64,000 bases of DNA from Streptomyces sp. YIM 130001 (GCF_003574445.1 NZ_KZ984562.1:174860-238859), one strand, 5' to 3'; shown: positions 17,291 through 25,921, numbered from the stretch's first letter. Program-made: numbers and translations. Notes: a model not told the origin generated them from the letters alone.

Positions 17291-17317
17291 TGGCGGATGC
17301 GACGGGTTCCGCCTCGC

Positions 17318-18418
17318 TCACCGCAGGACGTTCTCGATGAAGTCGCCGCCGAGCCTGGCCACCGTCGTCAGGTCGAGCTGGTGCAGCACGTACCGCCCGC
17401 GCCGTTGCGTGGTCAGTAGACCGGCCTTCTTGAGCACCGTCAGGTGCCTGGATATCTCCGGCGCCGTCATGCCGTGCGAGTCGGCCAGCTCGCCCGTCGT
17501 GTACGCGCCGCGGGCCAGGTAGCGGCAGAGCCGGATGCGTACGGGGTGGGCGAGCGCCTCCATGCGCCGGGTCAGCTGATCGACCGACGCGCGCGTGGTG
17601 AGGGCTTCCGCGGCGACCGGGTAGTGCAGCACGGGCTGCCAGCCGTAGCGGTGCAGCACCATCAGGTGCGGGCGGCCGAGGCTGGTCGGCACCATGGCGA
17701 GGCCGCCGGAGCCCGTCGTCGTGTGTCCGTCGGCGAACTTGTCGACGGTGATCCGGGTGCCCTGCTCGTCGAGGTCGACCGCGCGGGACACCGAGGCCAG
17801 GGCGTCGGCCAGTCCGCGGTGCTTGAGCAACTCCTTCTTGTGGCGGACGTCCGCCGCCAGCTCGGGACGCAGCCGGGCCCAGACGTCCGCGAAGAACGCC
17901 TCGTCGCACTCCTCGAGGAGCCGCCGCAGCCAGCCGCGTACGGCGGGCGGTTCGTCGAGCAGGCGGTGCGTGAAGGCGACCTGGTGGGGTCCGCGGGCGG
18001 CCGCCAGGTCCAGGGCGCGACGCCGGGCCGCGGGGTCGCTCAGCACGTCGGGGCCGGGATGCGAGTCCGGGTAGCCGCAGGTGAACTCCAGGGCGGCGTC
18101 CACGAACTGGCGGTCGGTGAGCTTGTCCAACTGGTCGAGTTCCTCGGCGAGCGTCCCGCCGGGCGCGGCCTCCCGGCCGGGCAGCCCGGCGAACGGCAGG
18201 AAGACGTCGGAGAACGTCGTACGCCACAGGAAGTCCGCCTCGGAGATGCGGTCCGCGAGGCACGGGTCGAGGCACGACGAGACGCCGGCCGACCAGCCGC
18301 GCAGGGACGGGTGATGGCCCGGTTCGCCCAGCGCGTGCAGGGCCATGCCCAGCTCGGCCAGGGGTGAGACCGCGCAGGTGATCCGCTCGGTCCGCAGTCC
18401 GCTGATGTCGATGCTCAC
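17318..18418 (-). CDS. ArsR-type winged-helix regulator with DUF5937-like N-terminal domain
   Basis: A 366-residue transcription regulator. The N-terminal ~270 residues resemble the DUF5937 region that precedes ArsR domains in many actinobacterial regulators (VSIDISGLRTERITCAVSPLAELGMALHALGEP). The C-terminal winged helix is typical of ArsR: HPVRIRLCRYLARGAYTTGELADSHGMTAPEISRHLTVLKKAGLL, without the metal-binding Cys motif. The second of two nearby GTG codons was chosen because GGGGGTG lies at proper distance. It is divergent from a small ORF 168 bp away, which may be its target. Confidence 0.87.
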   Translation of the reverse strand: MSIDISGLRTERITCAVSPLAELGMALHALGEPGHHPSLRGWSAGVSSCLDPCLADRISEADFLWRTTFSDVFLPFAGLPGREAAPGGTLAEELDQLDKLTDRQFVDAALEFTCGYPDSHPGPDVLSDPAARRRALDLAAARGPHQVAFTHRLLDEPPAVRGWLRRLLEECDEAFFADVWARLRPELAADVRHKKELLKHRGLADALASVSRAVDLDEQGTRITVDKFADGHTTTGSGGLAMVPTSLGRPHLMVLHRYGWQPVLHYPVAAEALTTRASVDQLTRRMEALAHPVRIRLCRYLARGAYTTGELADSHGMTAPEISRHLTVLKKAGLLTTQRRGRYVLHQLDLTTVARLGGDFIENVLR

Positions 18419-18586
18419 GCTCACACCCCCATGGTGCCGTGTGGGTACGACAACGCCTCGTCGATTGACGGCTCCGGTCAATCGACGTGACCGGACGGGA
18501 CGGGCGGGCGCAGTGTCGGTGATGTCCGGGGGCCGACGGTCCCCGGAGGCCGTTCACCGCTCGTGACCAGCACCGGAGGCATCACC

Positions 18587-18772
18587 ATGAGCATCACTTC
18601 GACCCACGCACTCGACGTCTACCGCGCCGTGCAGCGCGGCGAGGCCATCCCGCCGGCTCCGGGCCGGGACGACTGGCGCGTCATCGCGGAACTGCGGGAC
18701 GCGCGCAGGGCGGCCAGGCCGGCGCATCGCCCGGGACTGCTCGCCCGGCTGCTCCGCCGTCGCGTCGCGTGA
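18587..18772 (+). CDS. Small hypothetical protein, divergent from the ArsR-type gene
   Basis: A 61-residue protein with a conserved-looking start (THALDVYRAVQRGEAIPPAPGRDDWRVIAELRDARRAAR) and an Arg-rich end; no membrane segment. GGAGG sits 7 nt before the ATG, which supports translation. It is the nearest gene divergent from the ArsR-type regulator and could be its regulated partner. I do not recognise the family. Confidence 0.65.
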   Translation: MSITSTHALDVYRAVQRGEAIPPAPGRDDWRVIAELRDARRAARPAHRPGLLARLLRRRVA

Positions 18773-18828
18773 GCTCCCGTGTCCGGGGGCCGTGTACCGG
18801 TCCTCTCGCGCGAGCCCTGCGGGGCATC

Positions 18829-18871
18829 CGGCGGACGACGTCCACGACCGAGGCGTGGACGTCGTCCGCCG
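18829..18871 (+). terminator. Large perfect hairpin downstream of the small gene
   Basis: An 18-bp perfect stem (18829-18846 with 18854-18871) and 7-nt loop, 57 nt after the stop codon. An outer 10-bp repeat GGGGCATCCG / CGGATGCCCC (18821-18830, 18891-18900) overlaps its base and could extend or compete with it. Confidence 0.65.
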
Positions 18872-18899
18872 TTGCGTTCCACTCGGCCACCGGATGCCC

Positions 18900-18983
18900 C
18901 GTAAGCACCGGGAACTGACTCGTGAGAACCGGGAACTGACGCGTGAGCACCGGGAACCGACGCGTGAGAACCGGGAACCGACG
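18900..18983. repeat. 21-bp tandem repeat, four copies
   Basis: Four adjacent 21-bp units of the form CGTGAGMACCGGGAAYYGAC plus one base, each differing by one to three bases. Read on the - strand they would give the heptapeptide FPVLTRQ repeated, but no credible gene contains them. Confidence 0.85.
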
Positions 18984-19135
18984 CGGCATCGCACACCGCG
19001 TGCTCCAAGCCTCGGGCTACACGCGCGCATGAAGCCCGCTCCGGCCGTGCTTGAGCGGCCCGAACGGACCGGCTCGGGCTACACGCGCCCGTGAAGCCCG
19101 TCCTCCGCGCGGTCCTGCGGCAGCGCATCGGCGAT

Positions 19136-19147
19136 CACGCGCGCGTG
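19136..19147. repeat. CACGCGCGCGTG palindrome, intergenic copy
   Basis: One of 12 exact copies of this 12-bp palindrome in the window. Others lie at 3814, 14398, 14768, 21023, 22632, 23611, 45198, 45292, 46121, 60263 and 63091 (first base). Single-mismatch copies lie at 17586, 45034, 51290, 52887 and 56839. Confidence 0.95.
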
Positions 19148-19387
19148 GCCGGCGCCGCACGCGCCCTTCCGCCCGGCTTGTCCGCACTGTCCGTCGAGCC
19201 GCCTCCCGCGTGGAGGTAACCGTCCACAGGCCGCGTCGTACGCGCGTACGATGACCCACAGCCTGTGGACAACTTCGGCCACCCGGCAACGGCCTGTGGA
19301 AGGCCCGGTACCCGCCCGAGGGCTCGCGTTAGCATGACGAGAAACGTCCGGTACCCCATGCGGACTGGAACGGAAGGCCGTCGTCGC

Positions 19388-20344
19388 GTGAACCAACCAC
19401 AACAGCCCGACCCGAGAGACCGCCCGGCCAGGCTCACCGTCGGCGTCGTCGGCGCGGGCCGTGTCGGCCCCGCGCTCGCCGCCGCGCTCAAGCTCGCCGG
19501 GCACCGGCCGGTCGCCGCCTCCGGAGTCTCGGAGACCTCGGTGCGACGGGCCGCGACCCTGCTGCCTGACGTCCCCCTGGTGTCACCCGCCGAGGTGCTC
19601 GCGCGCGCGGACCTCGTCCTGCTGACCGTCCCCGACGACGCTCTGCCGGGCCTCGTCGAAGGCCTCGCGGAGACCGGCGCGGTACGGCCCGGCCAGCTGG
19701 TCGTGCACACCTCGGGACGCCACGGGGTCGGCGTCCTCGAGCCGGTGCTGCGGGCCGGCGGTCTGCCGCTCGCGCTGCACCCCGCGATGACGTTCACCGG
19801 CACCTCCGTGGACGTGCAGCGGCTGGCCGGCTGTTCGTTCGGCGTGACCGCTCCCGACGAGCTGCGGCTCGCGGCCCAGGCCCTCGTGATCGAGATGGGC
19901 GGCGAACCGGAGTGGATCGAGGAACATGCCAGGCCGCTGTATCACGCGGCCCTCGCGCTCGGCGCGAACCACCTGGTCACCCTGGTCGCCGAGGCCATGG
20001 ACCTGCTCCGCGCGGCCGGCGTCGAGGCGCCCGACCGGATGCTCGGCCCGCTGCTCGGCGCAGCCCTGGACAACGCCCTGCGGTCCGGAGACGGCGCACT
20101 GACCGGCCCCGTCGCGCGCGGTGACGCCGGTACGGTCGCGGCGCACGTCGCCGAGCTCCGCACCCACGCACCCGGCACCGTCCCCGGCTACCTCGCCATG
20201 GCCCGTGCCACCGCCGACCGCGCCCTGGCGTACGGCCTGTTGAAGCCGGAGCTCGCCGAGGACCTGCTCGGCGTACTGGCGCACGGTGCCGATGGAGCCG
20301 CCGGCTCCGGCACCACCGGCAGCGCCGGAGGCGACCCCCGATGA
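19388..20344 (+). CDS. Rossmann-like DUF2520 dehydrogenase, candidate ketopantoate reductase
   Basis: A 318-residue NAD(P)-dependent oxidoreductase of the COG5495 type. The N-terminal Rossmann motif is VGVVGAGRVGPALAAALKLAGH; the LLTVPDDAL and HTSGRHGVGVLEP segments follow, and the C-terminal DUF2520 helical domain contains YHAALALGANHLVTLVAEAMDLL and ALTGPVARGDAGTVAAH. It overlaps panC (ATGA) and opens the pantothenate/NAD operon, so it could reduce ketopantoate to pantoate. GGAAGG precedes the GTG start. Assignment of the reaction is inference; the fold is clear. Confidence 0.87.
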   Translation: MNQPQQPDPRDRPARLTVGVVGAGRVGPALAAALKLAGHRPVAASGVSETSVRRAATLLPDVPLVSPAEVLARADLVLLTVPDDALPGLVEGLAETGAVRPGQLVVHTSGRHGVGVLEPVLRAGGLPLALHPAMTFTGTSVDVQRLAGCSFGVTAPDELRLAAQALVIEMGGEPEWIEEHARPLYHAALALGANHLVTLVAEAMDLLRAAGVEAPDRMLGPLLGAALDNALRSGDGALTGPVARGDAGTVAAHVAELRTHAPGTVPGYLAMARATADRALAYGLLKPELAEDLLGVLAHGADGAAGSGTTGSAGGDPR

Positions 20345-21336
20345 CCGTGCTGCTGCACACCGCCGCCGAGCTGCGCGCACTGGGCCGCCCCGGCACCGGC
20401 CGCCGCGCGGTCGTGATGACCATGGGCGCCCTCCACGACGGCCACGCGGGCCTGATCCGGGCCGCCCGGGAGGTCGCCGACCAGGTCGTGGTCACCGTCT
20501 TCGTCAATCCTCTGCAGTTCGGCGCCGGCGAGGACCTCGACCGCTACCCGCGCACCCTGGACTCCGACGTACGGGTCGCCGGACAGGCCGGAGCCGACGT
20601 CGTGTTCGCTCCGGACGCGGACGAGGTCTACCCGGGCGGCGATCCCCAGGTGCGGATCTCCGCGGGCCCCATGGGCGAGCGCCTCGAAGGGGCCGTACGC
20701 CCGGGCCACTTCGACGGCATGCTCACCGTCGTGGCCAAGCTGCTGCACCTCACGGACCCCGACATCGCGCTCTACGGCCAGAAGGACGCGCAGCAGCTGG
20801 CGCTCATCCGCCGCATGGTCCGCGACCTCAACTTCCCGGTCGACGTCCGCGCGGTGCCGACGGTCCGCGACACCGACGGCCTGGCCCTGTCCAGTCGTAA
20901 CCGCTATCTCTCCCTCGGCGAGCGGCACACCGCCCTTGCCCTGTCCCGCGCCCTGTACGCGGGCCGAGACCGGCTCACCGCCCAGACCGCCCTGCACGCG
21001 CGCGCCCAGGCCGCGCCGGCACCACGCGCGCGTGCCGACGCCCTGACGGCACTCGGCGAGGCCCGCGCGGCCGCCGATCTGAATGCCGTGGCGCAGTCCG
21101 CGGGCGGCGGCCCCGCCGCCGTCAGAGCCGCGGCGCGCGCCGTGCTCGACGAGGCGGACCACGCCCAACCACCGCTGAGCCTGGACTACTTGGCCCTGGT
21201 CGACCCGTCGGACTTCACCGAGGTGGCGAACGACTACACGGGCGAGGCCGTCCTCGCGGTCGCCGCCCGCGTCGGCAGCACCCGCCTGATCGACAACCTG
21301 CCGCTCACCTTCGGACCGTTCGGAGCCGCCCGATGA
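20341..21336 (+). CDS. panC: Pantothenate synthetase (pantoate-beta-alanine ligase)
   Basis: ATP-dependent condensation of pantoate and beta-alanine, cytosolic. The 331 residues include the HIGH-type motif MTMGALHDGHAGLIR, VFVNPLQF, RPGHFDGMLTVVAKLL, YGQKDAQQLALIRRMV and the KMSKS-equivalent SSRNRYLS. An Ala/Arg-rich insertion (ARAQAAPAPRARADAL and following) lengthens the C-terminal domain compared with the usual ~280 residues; it contains an exact CACGCGCGCGTG palindrome. It overlaps the genes on both sides by 4 nt. Confidence 0.96.
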   Translation: MTVLLHTAAELRALGRPGTGRRAVVMTMGALHDGHAGLIRAAREVADQVVVTVFVNPLQFGAGEDLDRYPRTLDSDVRVAGQAGADVVFAPDADEVYPGGDPQVRISAGPMGERLEGAVRPGHFDGMLTVVAKLLHLTDPDIALYGQKDAQQLALIRRMVRDLNFPVDVRAVPTVRDTDGLALSSRNRYLSLGERHTALALSRALYAGRDRLTAQTALHARAQAAPAPRARADALTALGEARAAADLNAVAQSAGGGPAAVRAAARAVLDEADHAQPPLSLDYLALVDPSDFTEVANDYTGEAVLAVAARVGSTRLIDNLPLTFGPFGAAR

Positions 21337-23123
21337 CCACCAACGCGAGGGGCGCCACCGGCATACGCCTGCACGCGCCCGCCCCCGGCTGGGCGAGCGA
21401 CGCCGACGTGGTGGTCGTCGGCTCCGGAGTGGCCGGTCTGACCTGCGCCCTGCGCTGCGCGGCCGCCGGCCTGAGCCCGGTCGTGGTCACCAAGGCCCGC
21501 CTCGACGACGGTTCCACGCGCTGGGCCCAGGGCGGGATCGCGGCCGCGCTCGGAGACGGCGACACCCCGGAGCAGCACCTCGACGACACCCTCGTCGCGG
21601 GCGCCGGCCTGTGCGACGAGGAGGCCGTACGCATCCTGGTCACCGAAGGCCCGGACGCGGTGCGCCGACTGATCGACACCGGCGCCCACTTCGACACCGC
21701 ACCGGACTCCGGCGCCATCGCCCTGACCCGGGAGGGCGGCCACCACCGTCGCCGTATCGCGCACGCGGGCGGTGACGCGACCGGAGCCGAGATCTCCCGT
21801 GCCCTCGTCGAGGCGGTACGCGCGAGCGGCATCCGCACCATCGAGAACGCCCTGGTGCTCGACCTCCTCACCGACGACGAGGGCCGCACCGCCGGCGTCA
21901 CCCTGCACGTCCTGGGCGAGGGGCAGCACGACGGCGTCGGCGCCGTGCACGCGCGCGCGGTGGTGCTCGCCACCGGCGGCATGGGCCAGGTCTTCTCGGC
22001 GACCACCAACCCGCCTGTGTCCACCGGGGACGGCGTCGCGCTCGCGCTGCGGGCCGGTGCGGAGCTCTCCGACCTGGAGTTCGTCCAGTTCCACCCGACG
22101 GTCCTGTTCCTCGGCCCGGACGCCGAGGGCCAGCAGCCGCTGGTGTCCGAGGCGGTCCGCGGCGAGGGCGCCCACCTGGTCGACGCCGACGGCGTGCGGT
22201 TCATGACCGGGCAGCACGAACTGGCCGAGCTCGCACCCCGCGACGTGGTGGCGAAGGCCATCACGCGGCGCATGCTGGAGCAGGGCGCCGAGCACATGTA
22301 CCTGGACGCCCGGCACTTCGGCGCCGATATGTGGGCCACCCGCTTCCCGACGATCCTCGCCGCCTGCCGCGCGCACGGCATCGACCCGGTGACCGCACCG
22401 ATCCCGGTCGCCCCTGCGGCCCACTACGCCTCCGGCGGCGTCCGCACGGACCTGCGGGGCCGCACCACCGTGCCCGGCCTGTACGCCTGCGGCGAGACCG
22501 CCTGCACCGGCGTCCACGGCGCGAACCGCCTTGCCTCCAACTCCCTTCTGGAGGGCCTGGTCTACGCGGAGCGCATCGCCGCCGACATCACCGCGCACCC
22601 GGCACCCGACACCGCCCCCGTACCGTCCCTCCACGCGCGCGTGGAGGCCGACGCCGAGGCGGAACGGGACCCCACCGCAGCAGGACAGCCGCCGCCCGCG
22701 CACCCGCTGCTGCCCCCCGAGGCCCGTTTCGCGCTGCAGCGGGTGATGACCGAGGGCGCCGGGGTGCTGCGCAGCAAGCAGTCCCTCGCGCGGGCCGCGG
22801 GCGCCCTCGAGCAGATCCACGCGGAGGCCCGTACCGCACTCGCGGAGAACGGCAAGACGGCCGAGCCGGGCACCGACACCTGGGAAGCCACCAACCTGCT
22901 GTGCGTCGCGCGGGTATTCGTCGCCGCCGCCCTGCGCCGCGAGGAGACCCGCGGCTGCCACTGGCGCGAGGACCATCCCGACCGGGACGACGCCGGGTGG
23001 CGCCGTCACCTGGTCGTCCGCCTCAACCCGGACCGCACGCTCGCCGTCCACGCCACCGAATCCGCAGACTTCCCCCCGACCGTCGCCGGCCCGGGAGCCG
23101 TCCCCCGTCCTCAGGAGCAGTGA
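21333..23123 (+). CDS. nadB: L-aspartate oxidase
   Basis: FAD enzyme that oxidizes L-aspartate to iminoaspartate for quinolinate synthesis. The 596 residues show the FAD dinucleotide motif VVVGSGVAGLTCALRCAAAGL, STRWAQGGIAAALG, HAGGDATGAEI, VLATGGMGQVFS, EFVQFHPT and PVAPAAHYASGGVRTD followed by CGETACTGVHGANRLASNSLLEGL, all typical of the succinate dehydrogenase/NadB flavoprotein family. It is coupled to panC (ATGA). A segment between flavin and C-terminal domains carries a 20-bp palindrome centred on CACGCGCGCGTG. nadA is not nearby. Confidence 0.97.
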   Translation: MTTNARGATGIRLHAPAPGWASDADVVVVGSGVAGLTCALRCAAAGLSPVVVTKARLDDGSTRWAQGGIAAALGDGDTPEQHLDDTLVAGAGLCDEEAVRILVTEGPDAVRRLIDTGAHFDTAPDSGAIALTREGGHHRRRIAHAGGDATGAEISRALVEAVRASGIRTIENALVLDLLTDDEGRTAGVTLHVLGEGQHDGVGAVHARAVVLATGGMGQVFSATTNPPVSTGDGVALALRAGAELSDLEFVQFHPTVLFLGPDAEGQQPLVSEAVRGEGAHLVDADGVRFMTGQHELAELAPRDVVAKAITRRMLEQGAEHMYLDARHFGADMWATRFPTILAACRAHGIDPVTAPIPVAPAAHYASGGVRTDLRGRTTVPGLYACGETACTGVHGANRLASNSLLEGLVYAERIAADITAHPAPDTAPVPSLHARVEADAEAERDPTAAGQPPPAHPLLPPEARFALQRVMTEGAGVLRSKQSLARAAGALEQIHAEARTALAENGKTAEPGTDTWEATNLLCVARVFVAAALRREETRGCHWREDHPDRDDAGWRRHLVVRLNPDRTLAVHATESADFPPTVAGPGAVPRPQEQ

Positions 23124-23128
23124 CCGAA

Positions 23129-24148
23129 GTGAGCAGCACCCCCGACCTTCCCCTCGTCGACGAGGAGGGCTGTGGCGACGCCTGCGGCTGCGCCGGCGAC
23201 TCCCCGGCGGACGACGCCATGGTGTGCGGCCTCGACCCCGCCCTCGCCCAGCTGATCGCCGATGCGGGCCTGGATCCCGTACTCGTCGAGGACATCGCGC
23301 ACATGGCGATCGCGGAGGACCTCGACGGCGGCGTGGACGTGACGTCCGTGGCGACGATCCCCGAGGCCGCCGTCGCCACCGGCGACTTCACCGCCCGGGA
23401 GGCGGGCGTGGTGGCCGGCCTGCGGGTCGCCGAGGCGGTCCTGTCCGTGGTCTGCGAGGAAGAGTTCGAGGTCGAGCGGCACGTCGAGGACGGCGACCGG
23501 GTGGCGGCAGGACAGCCCCTGCTGTCCGTCACGACCCGTACCCGCGACCTGCTCACCGGCGAGCGCAGCGCCCTGAACCTGCTGTGCCGCCTCTCCGGCA
23601 TCGCGACGGCCACGCGCGCGTGGGCGGACGCACTGGAGGGCACGAAGGCCGAGGTCCGCGACACCCGCAAGACCACTCCGGGCCTGCGCGCCCTGGAGAA
23701 GTTCGCGGTGCGCTGCGGCGGCGGTGTCAACCACCGCATGGCCCTCTCGGACGCGGCCCTGGTCAAGGACAACCACGTGGTGGCGGCAGGCGGCGTCGCC
23801 GAGGCCTTCCAGGCCGTACGCGAGCGGTTCCCGGAACTGCCCATCGAGGTCGAGGTCGACACCCTGCACCAGCTCCGCGAGGTCGTCGACGCGGGCGCCG
23901 ACCTGATCCTCCTGGACAACTTCACCCCGGAGGAGACCGAGGAGGCGGTGGCCCTCACGGCGGGCCGGGCCCTGCTCGAGTCCTCCGGCCGCCTCACCGT
24001 GCAGAACGCCCGGGCGTATGCCCGCACCGGCGTCGACTACCTGGCCGTGGGCGGTCTCACGCACTCCTCCCCGATCCTGGACATCGGCCTCGACCTGCGC
24101 GAGGCGCCGGCCGCCGCGGACGGTTCCGCCGCCGACGGGACGGTGTGA
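23129..24148 (+). CDS. nadC: Quinolinate phosphoribosyltransferase (carboxylating)
   Basis: Makes nicotinate mononucleotide from quinolinate and PRPP. Family motifs: EDLDGGVDVTSVA, GERSALNLLCRLSGIAT, RDTRKTTPGLRALEKFAVRCGGGVNHR and LVKDNH, then EVEVDTLHQLREV and LLDNFTPEE. At 339 residues it is about 45 longer than usual because of a Cys-rich N-terminal extension (CGDACGCAG and a further Cys). A GTG with AGGAG 11 nt upstream was chosen; another GTG overlapping the nadB stop is possible. It carries one exact CACGCGCGCGTG palindrome (encoding TRAW). Confidence 0.96.
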   Translation: MSSTPDLPLVDEEGCGDACGCAGDSPADDAMVCGLDPALAQLIADAGLDPVLVEDIAHMAIAEDLDGGVDVTSVATIPEAAVATGDFTAREAGVVAGLRVAEAVLSVVCEEEFEVERHVEDGDRVAAGQPLLSVTTRTRDLLTGERSALNLLCRLSGIATATRAWADALEGTKAEVRDTRKTTPGLRALEKFAVRCGGGVNHRMALSDAALVKDNHVVAAGGVAEAFQAVRERFPELPIEVEVDTLHQLREVVDAGADLILLDNFTPEETEEAVALTAGRALLESSGRLTVQNARAYARTGVDYLAVGGLTHSSPILDIGLDLREAPAAADGSAADGTV

Positions 24149-24152
24149 CCGC

Positions 24153-24950
24153 GTGCTGCTGACCATCGACGTGGGCAACACCCACACCGTGCTCGGCCTG
24201 TTCGACGGCGAGGAGATCGTCGAGCACTGGCGCATCTCCACGGACGCCCGCCGCACCGCCGACGAACTGGCCGTTCTCCTCAACGGCCTGATGGGCACCC
24301 ACCCGCTGCTCGGCTCGGAACTCGGCGACGGCATCCACGGCATCGCGATCTGCGCCACGGTGCCCTCCGTCCTGCACGAACTGCGCGAGGTCACCCGCCG
24401 CTACTACGGCGACGTCCCGGCCGTACTCGTCGAACCGGGCATCAAGACCGGCGTCCCGATCCTGATGGACAACCCCAAGGAGGTCGGAGCCGACCGCATC
24501 ATCAACGCGGTCGCGGCCGTCGAGCTCTACGGCGGCCCCGCGATCGTGGTCGACTTCGGCACCGCGACGACCTTCGACGCGGTCAGCGCGCGCGGCGAGT
24601 ACGCGGGCGGCGCCATCGCCCCCGGCATCGAGATCTCGGTCGACGCCCTCGGCGTGCGCGGTGCGCAGCTGCGCAAGATCGAGCTCGCCCGCCCGCGCAG
24701 CGTGATCGGCAAGAACACCGTCGAGGCCATGCAGTCCGGCATCCTCTACGGCTTCGCCGGCCAGGTGGACGGTGTCGTCGGCCGGATGTCCAAGGAGCTC
24801 GCCGACGACCCCGAGGACGTCACCGTGATCGCCACCGGAGGCCTCGCGCCCATGGTGCTCGGTGAGTCGTCGGCCATCGACGAGCACGAGCCGTGGCTCA
24901 CCCTGATCGGCCTGCGACTGGTCTACGAGCGCAACATCGCGCGGACCTGA
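24153..24950 (+). CDS. coaX: Type III pantothenate kinase
   Basis: Phosphorylates pantothenate, first step of CoA synthesis from vitamin B5. The 265 residues carry the ASKHA-fold motifs LLTIDVGNTHTVLGLF, DNPKEVGADRIINAVAA, VVDFGTATTFDAV and GGAIAPGIEIS plus VIATGGLAPMVL. The GTG start lies 4 nt after the nadC stop. It completes an operon that makes pantothenate and phosphorylates it while also making NAD precursors. Type III kinases need a monovalent cation and are not inhibited by CoA. Confidence 0.97.
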   Translation: MLLTIDVGNTHTVLGLFDGEEIVEHWRISTDARRTADELAVLLNGLMGTHPLLGSELGDGIHGIAICATVPSVLHELREVTRRYYGDVPAVLVEPGIKTGVPILMDNPKEVGADRIINAVAAVELYGGPAIVVDFGTATTFDAVSARGEYAGGAIAPGIEISVDALGVRGAQLRKIELARPRSVIGKNTVEAMQSGILYGFAGQVDGVVGRMSKELADDPEDVTVIATGGLAPMVLGESSAIDEHEPWLTLIGLRLVYERNIART

Positions 24951-24953
24951 CGA

Positions 24954-24980
24954 TGCCGATAGTGCCGATAGTGCCGATAC
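24954..24980. repeat. 9-bp tandem repeat TGCCGATAG, three copies
   Basis: Three units (the last with C for G) directly after the coaX stop codon and before the next small gene. Confidence 0.8.
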
Positions 24981-25008
24981 GCACCGACACCACGAGGAAG
25001 GCAGCCAC

Positions 25009-25173
25009 ATGACGTGGACGACGTACGCCGGCGAAGGGGTGCGCAGCGCGGCCGAGGGAAGCCAGGCGGGCTCGGCGTTCGTGACGGTCCTGCTGCTCGG
25101 CGCCCTCTTCGGCACCGGCGTCCTGGTCCGCAAGCTCCGCGACCGCAACCGCGGCCGCCGCCTCGGGGACTGA
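25009..25173 (+). CDS. Small single-pass membrane protein
   Basis: A 54-residue protein: a short N-terminus (MTWTTYAGEGVRSAAEGSQA), one membrane helix (about residues 23-39, VTVLLLGALFGTGVLV) and a basic tail (RKLRDRNRGRRLGD). GAGGAAGG lies 8 nt before the ATG. It follows coaX by 58 bp on the same strand and may be cotranscribed. Function unknown. Confidence 0.7.
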   Translation: MTWTTYAGEGVRSAAEGSQAGSAFVTVLLLGALFGTGVLVRKLRDRNRGRRLGD

Positions 25174-25246
25174 GCCCGCTCCGTACGGCGAGGCGGTACG
25201 GGCGCGCCGCAAAAGAGAGTTAAGCGGATTTTGTCTGATTAGACCG

Positions 25247-25252
25247 TATCGT
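25247..25252 (+). promoter_or_regulatory. -10 element of a leaderless promoter
   Basis: TATCGT lies 6 nt before the next ATG, at the end of an unusually AT-rich stretch (25211-25250) for this genome. Confidence 0.5.
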
Positions 25253-25258
25253 CGGCCC

Positions 25259-25858
25259 ATGCCCACGCCATACGGATCACGAGGCGGCATGGCGTTCAGC
25301 GCGGACGAGCTGCGTGTGCTCCGCCGCGTTCTCGCCCTCGCCCTCCATCCCGACCCCGCAGGCGCCTTCGACGAGAGCGCCGCCAAGGACTGTCTCCGGC
25401 TCGCCGACTCGCTCGACGAAGCGGTCAGCGAGGGCGCCCGGCTCCGCGCCTTCCTCTTCGCCGACCTCGCCCGCTACCGGGCCGCTCTGCCCGGTACGGC
25501 CTCCGGCTATCTGGAGCTCCTCACCGAAGCCCTCGCGGCCGGCTACGCGCCCGGCCCGGACGACCTCGCCGCCCTGCGGGCCCTGCGCGGGAACCCGGCC
25601 GCCGCGGCGCTCCTTGAGCGCTGCCAGCGCCTGGCGGAGGACACCGTACGGGCGAGACTCGCAGGCCGGCCCGTCCCCGTACCCCGCGCACGGCTGCTCG
25701 CCCTGCCCGGGGGCCTCGCCGCGGACGGTCCCGAGCGTCCGGCCCCGGACAAGCGCCCGGCCCCGCCGCCCCGTCCGGTGCCGACACCGGCCGAGGTGTT
25801 CCCGCCCAAGCGGCGTCCGGCTCCGCCCGAGCCGCCGCAGAAGCTCGCCGCGGTCTGA
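25259..25858 (+). CDS. Hypothetical protein with helical core and Pro-rich tail
   Basis: A 199-residue protein with a conserved-looking helical region (FSADELRVLRRVLALALHP, CLRLADSLDEAVSEGARLRAF, YLELLTEALAAGY) and a Pro/Arg-rich disordered end. No signal peptide or membrane segment. It is followed by a strong terminator and has its own promoter, so it is monocistronic. I do not recognise a named family. Confidence 0.8.
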   Translation: MPTPYGSRGGMAFSADELRVLRRVLALALHPDPAGAFDESAAKDCLRLADSLDEAVSEGARLRAFLFADLARYRAALPGTASGYLELLTEALAAGYAPGPDDLAALRALRGNPAAAALLERCQRLAEDTVRARLAGRPVPVPRARLLALPGGLAADGPERPAPDKRPAPPPRPVPTPAEVFPPKRRPAPPEPPQKLAAV

Positions 25859-25868
25859 GAACCGAGCG

Positions 25869-25909
25869 GCTACGGCCCGCCCCGGGCGATCCCGCGGGCG
25901 GGCCGTAGC
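25869..25909 (+). terminator. Strong hairpin terminator
   Basis: Perfect 14-bp stem (25869-25882 with 25896-25909) and 13-nt loop, 11 nt after the stop codon. The right arm abuts the -10 of the next gene. Confidence 0.75.
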
Positions 25910-25915
25910 TACGCT
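25910..25915 (+). promoter_or_regulatory. -10 element of a leaderless promoter
   Basis: TACGCT lies 6 nt before the ATG of the small membrane protein and directly after the preceding terminator stem. Confidence 0.45.
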
Positions 25916-25921
25916 TGAGGC

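Larger units (their letters stand above)
18773..19387. other. 615-bp non-coding region rich in inverted and tandem repeats
   Basis: No supportable gene on either strand. It holds a large hairpin (18829-18871), an outer 10-bp inverted repeat (18821-18830 with 18891-18900), four 21-bp tandem repeats (18900-18983), a duplicated segment (CGGGCTACACGCGC near 19014 and 19075) and one exact CACGCGCGCGTG palindrome (19136-19147). The last 70 bp precede the pantothenate/NAD operon. Confidence 0.7.

Noticed and set aside
18619..19128. Minus-strand open frames with SVPGSH or FPVLTRQ peptide repeats
   Set aside because: They simply translate the 21-bp tandem repeats; no start signal and atypical codon use.
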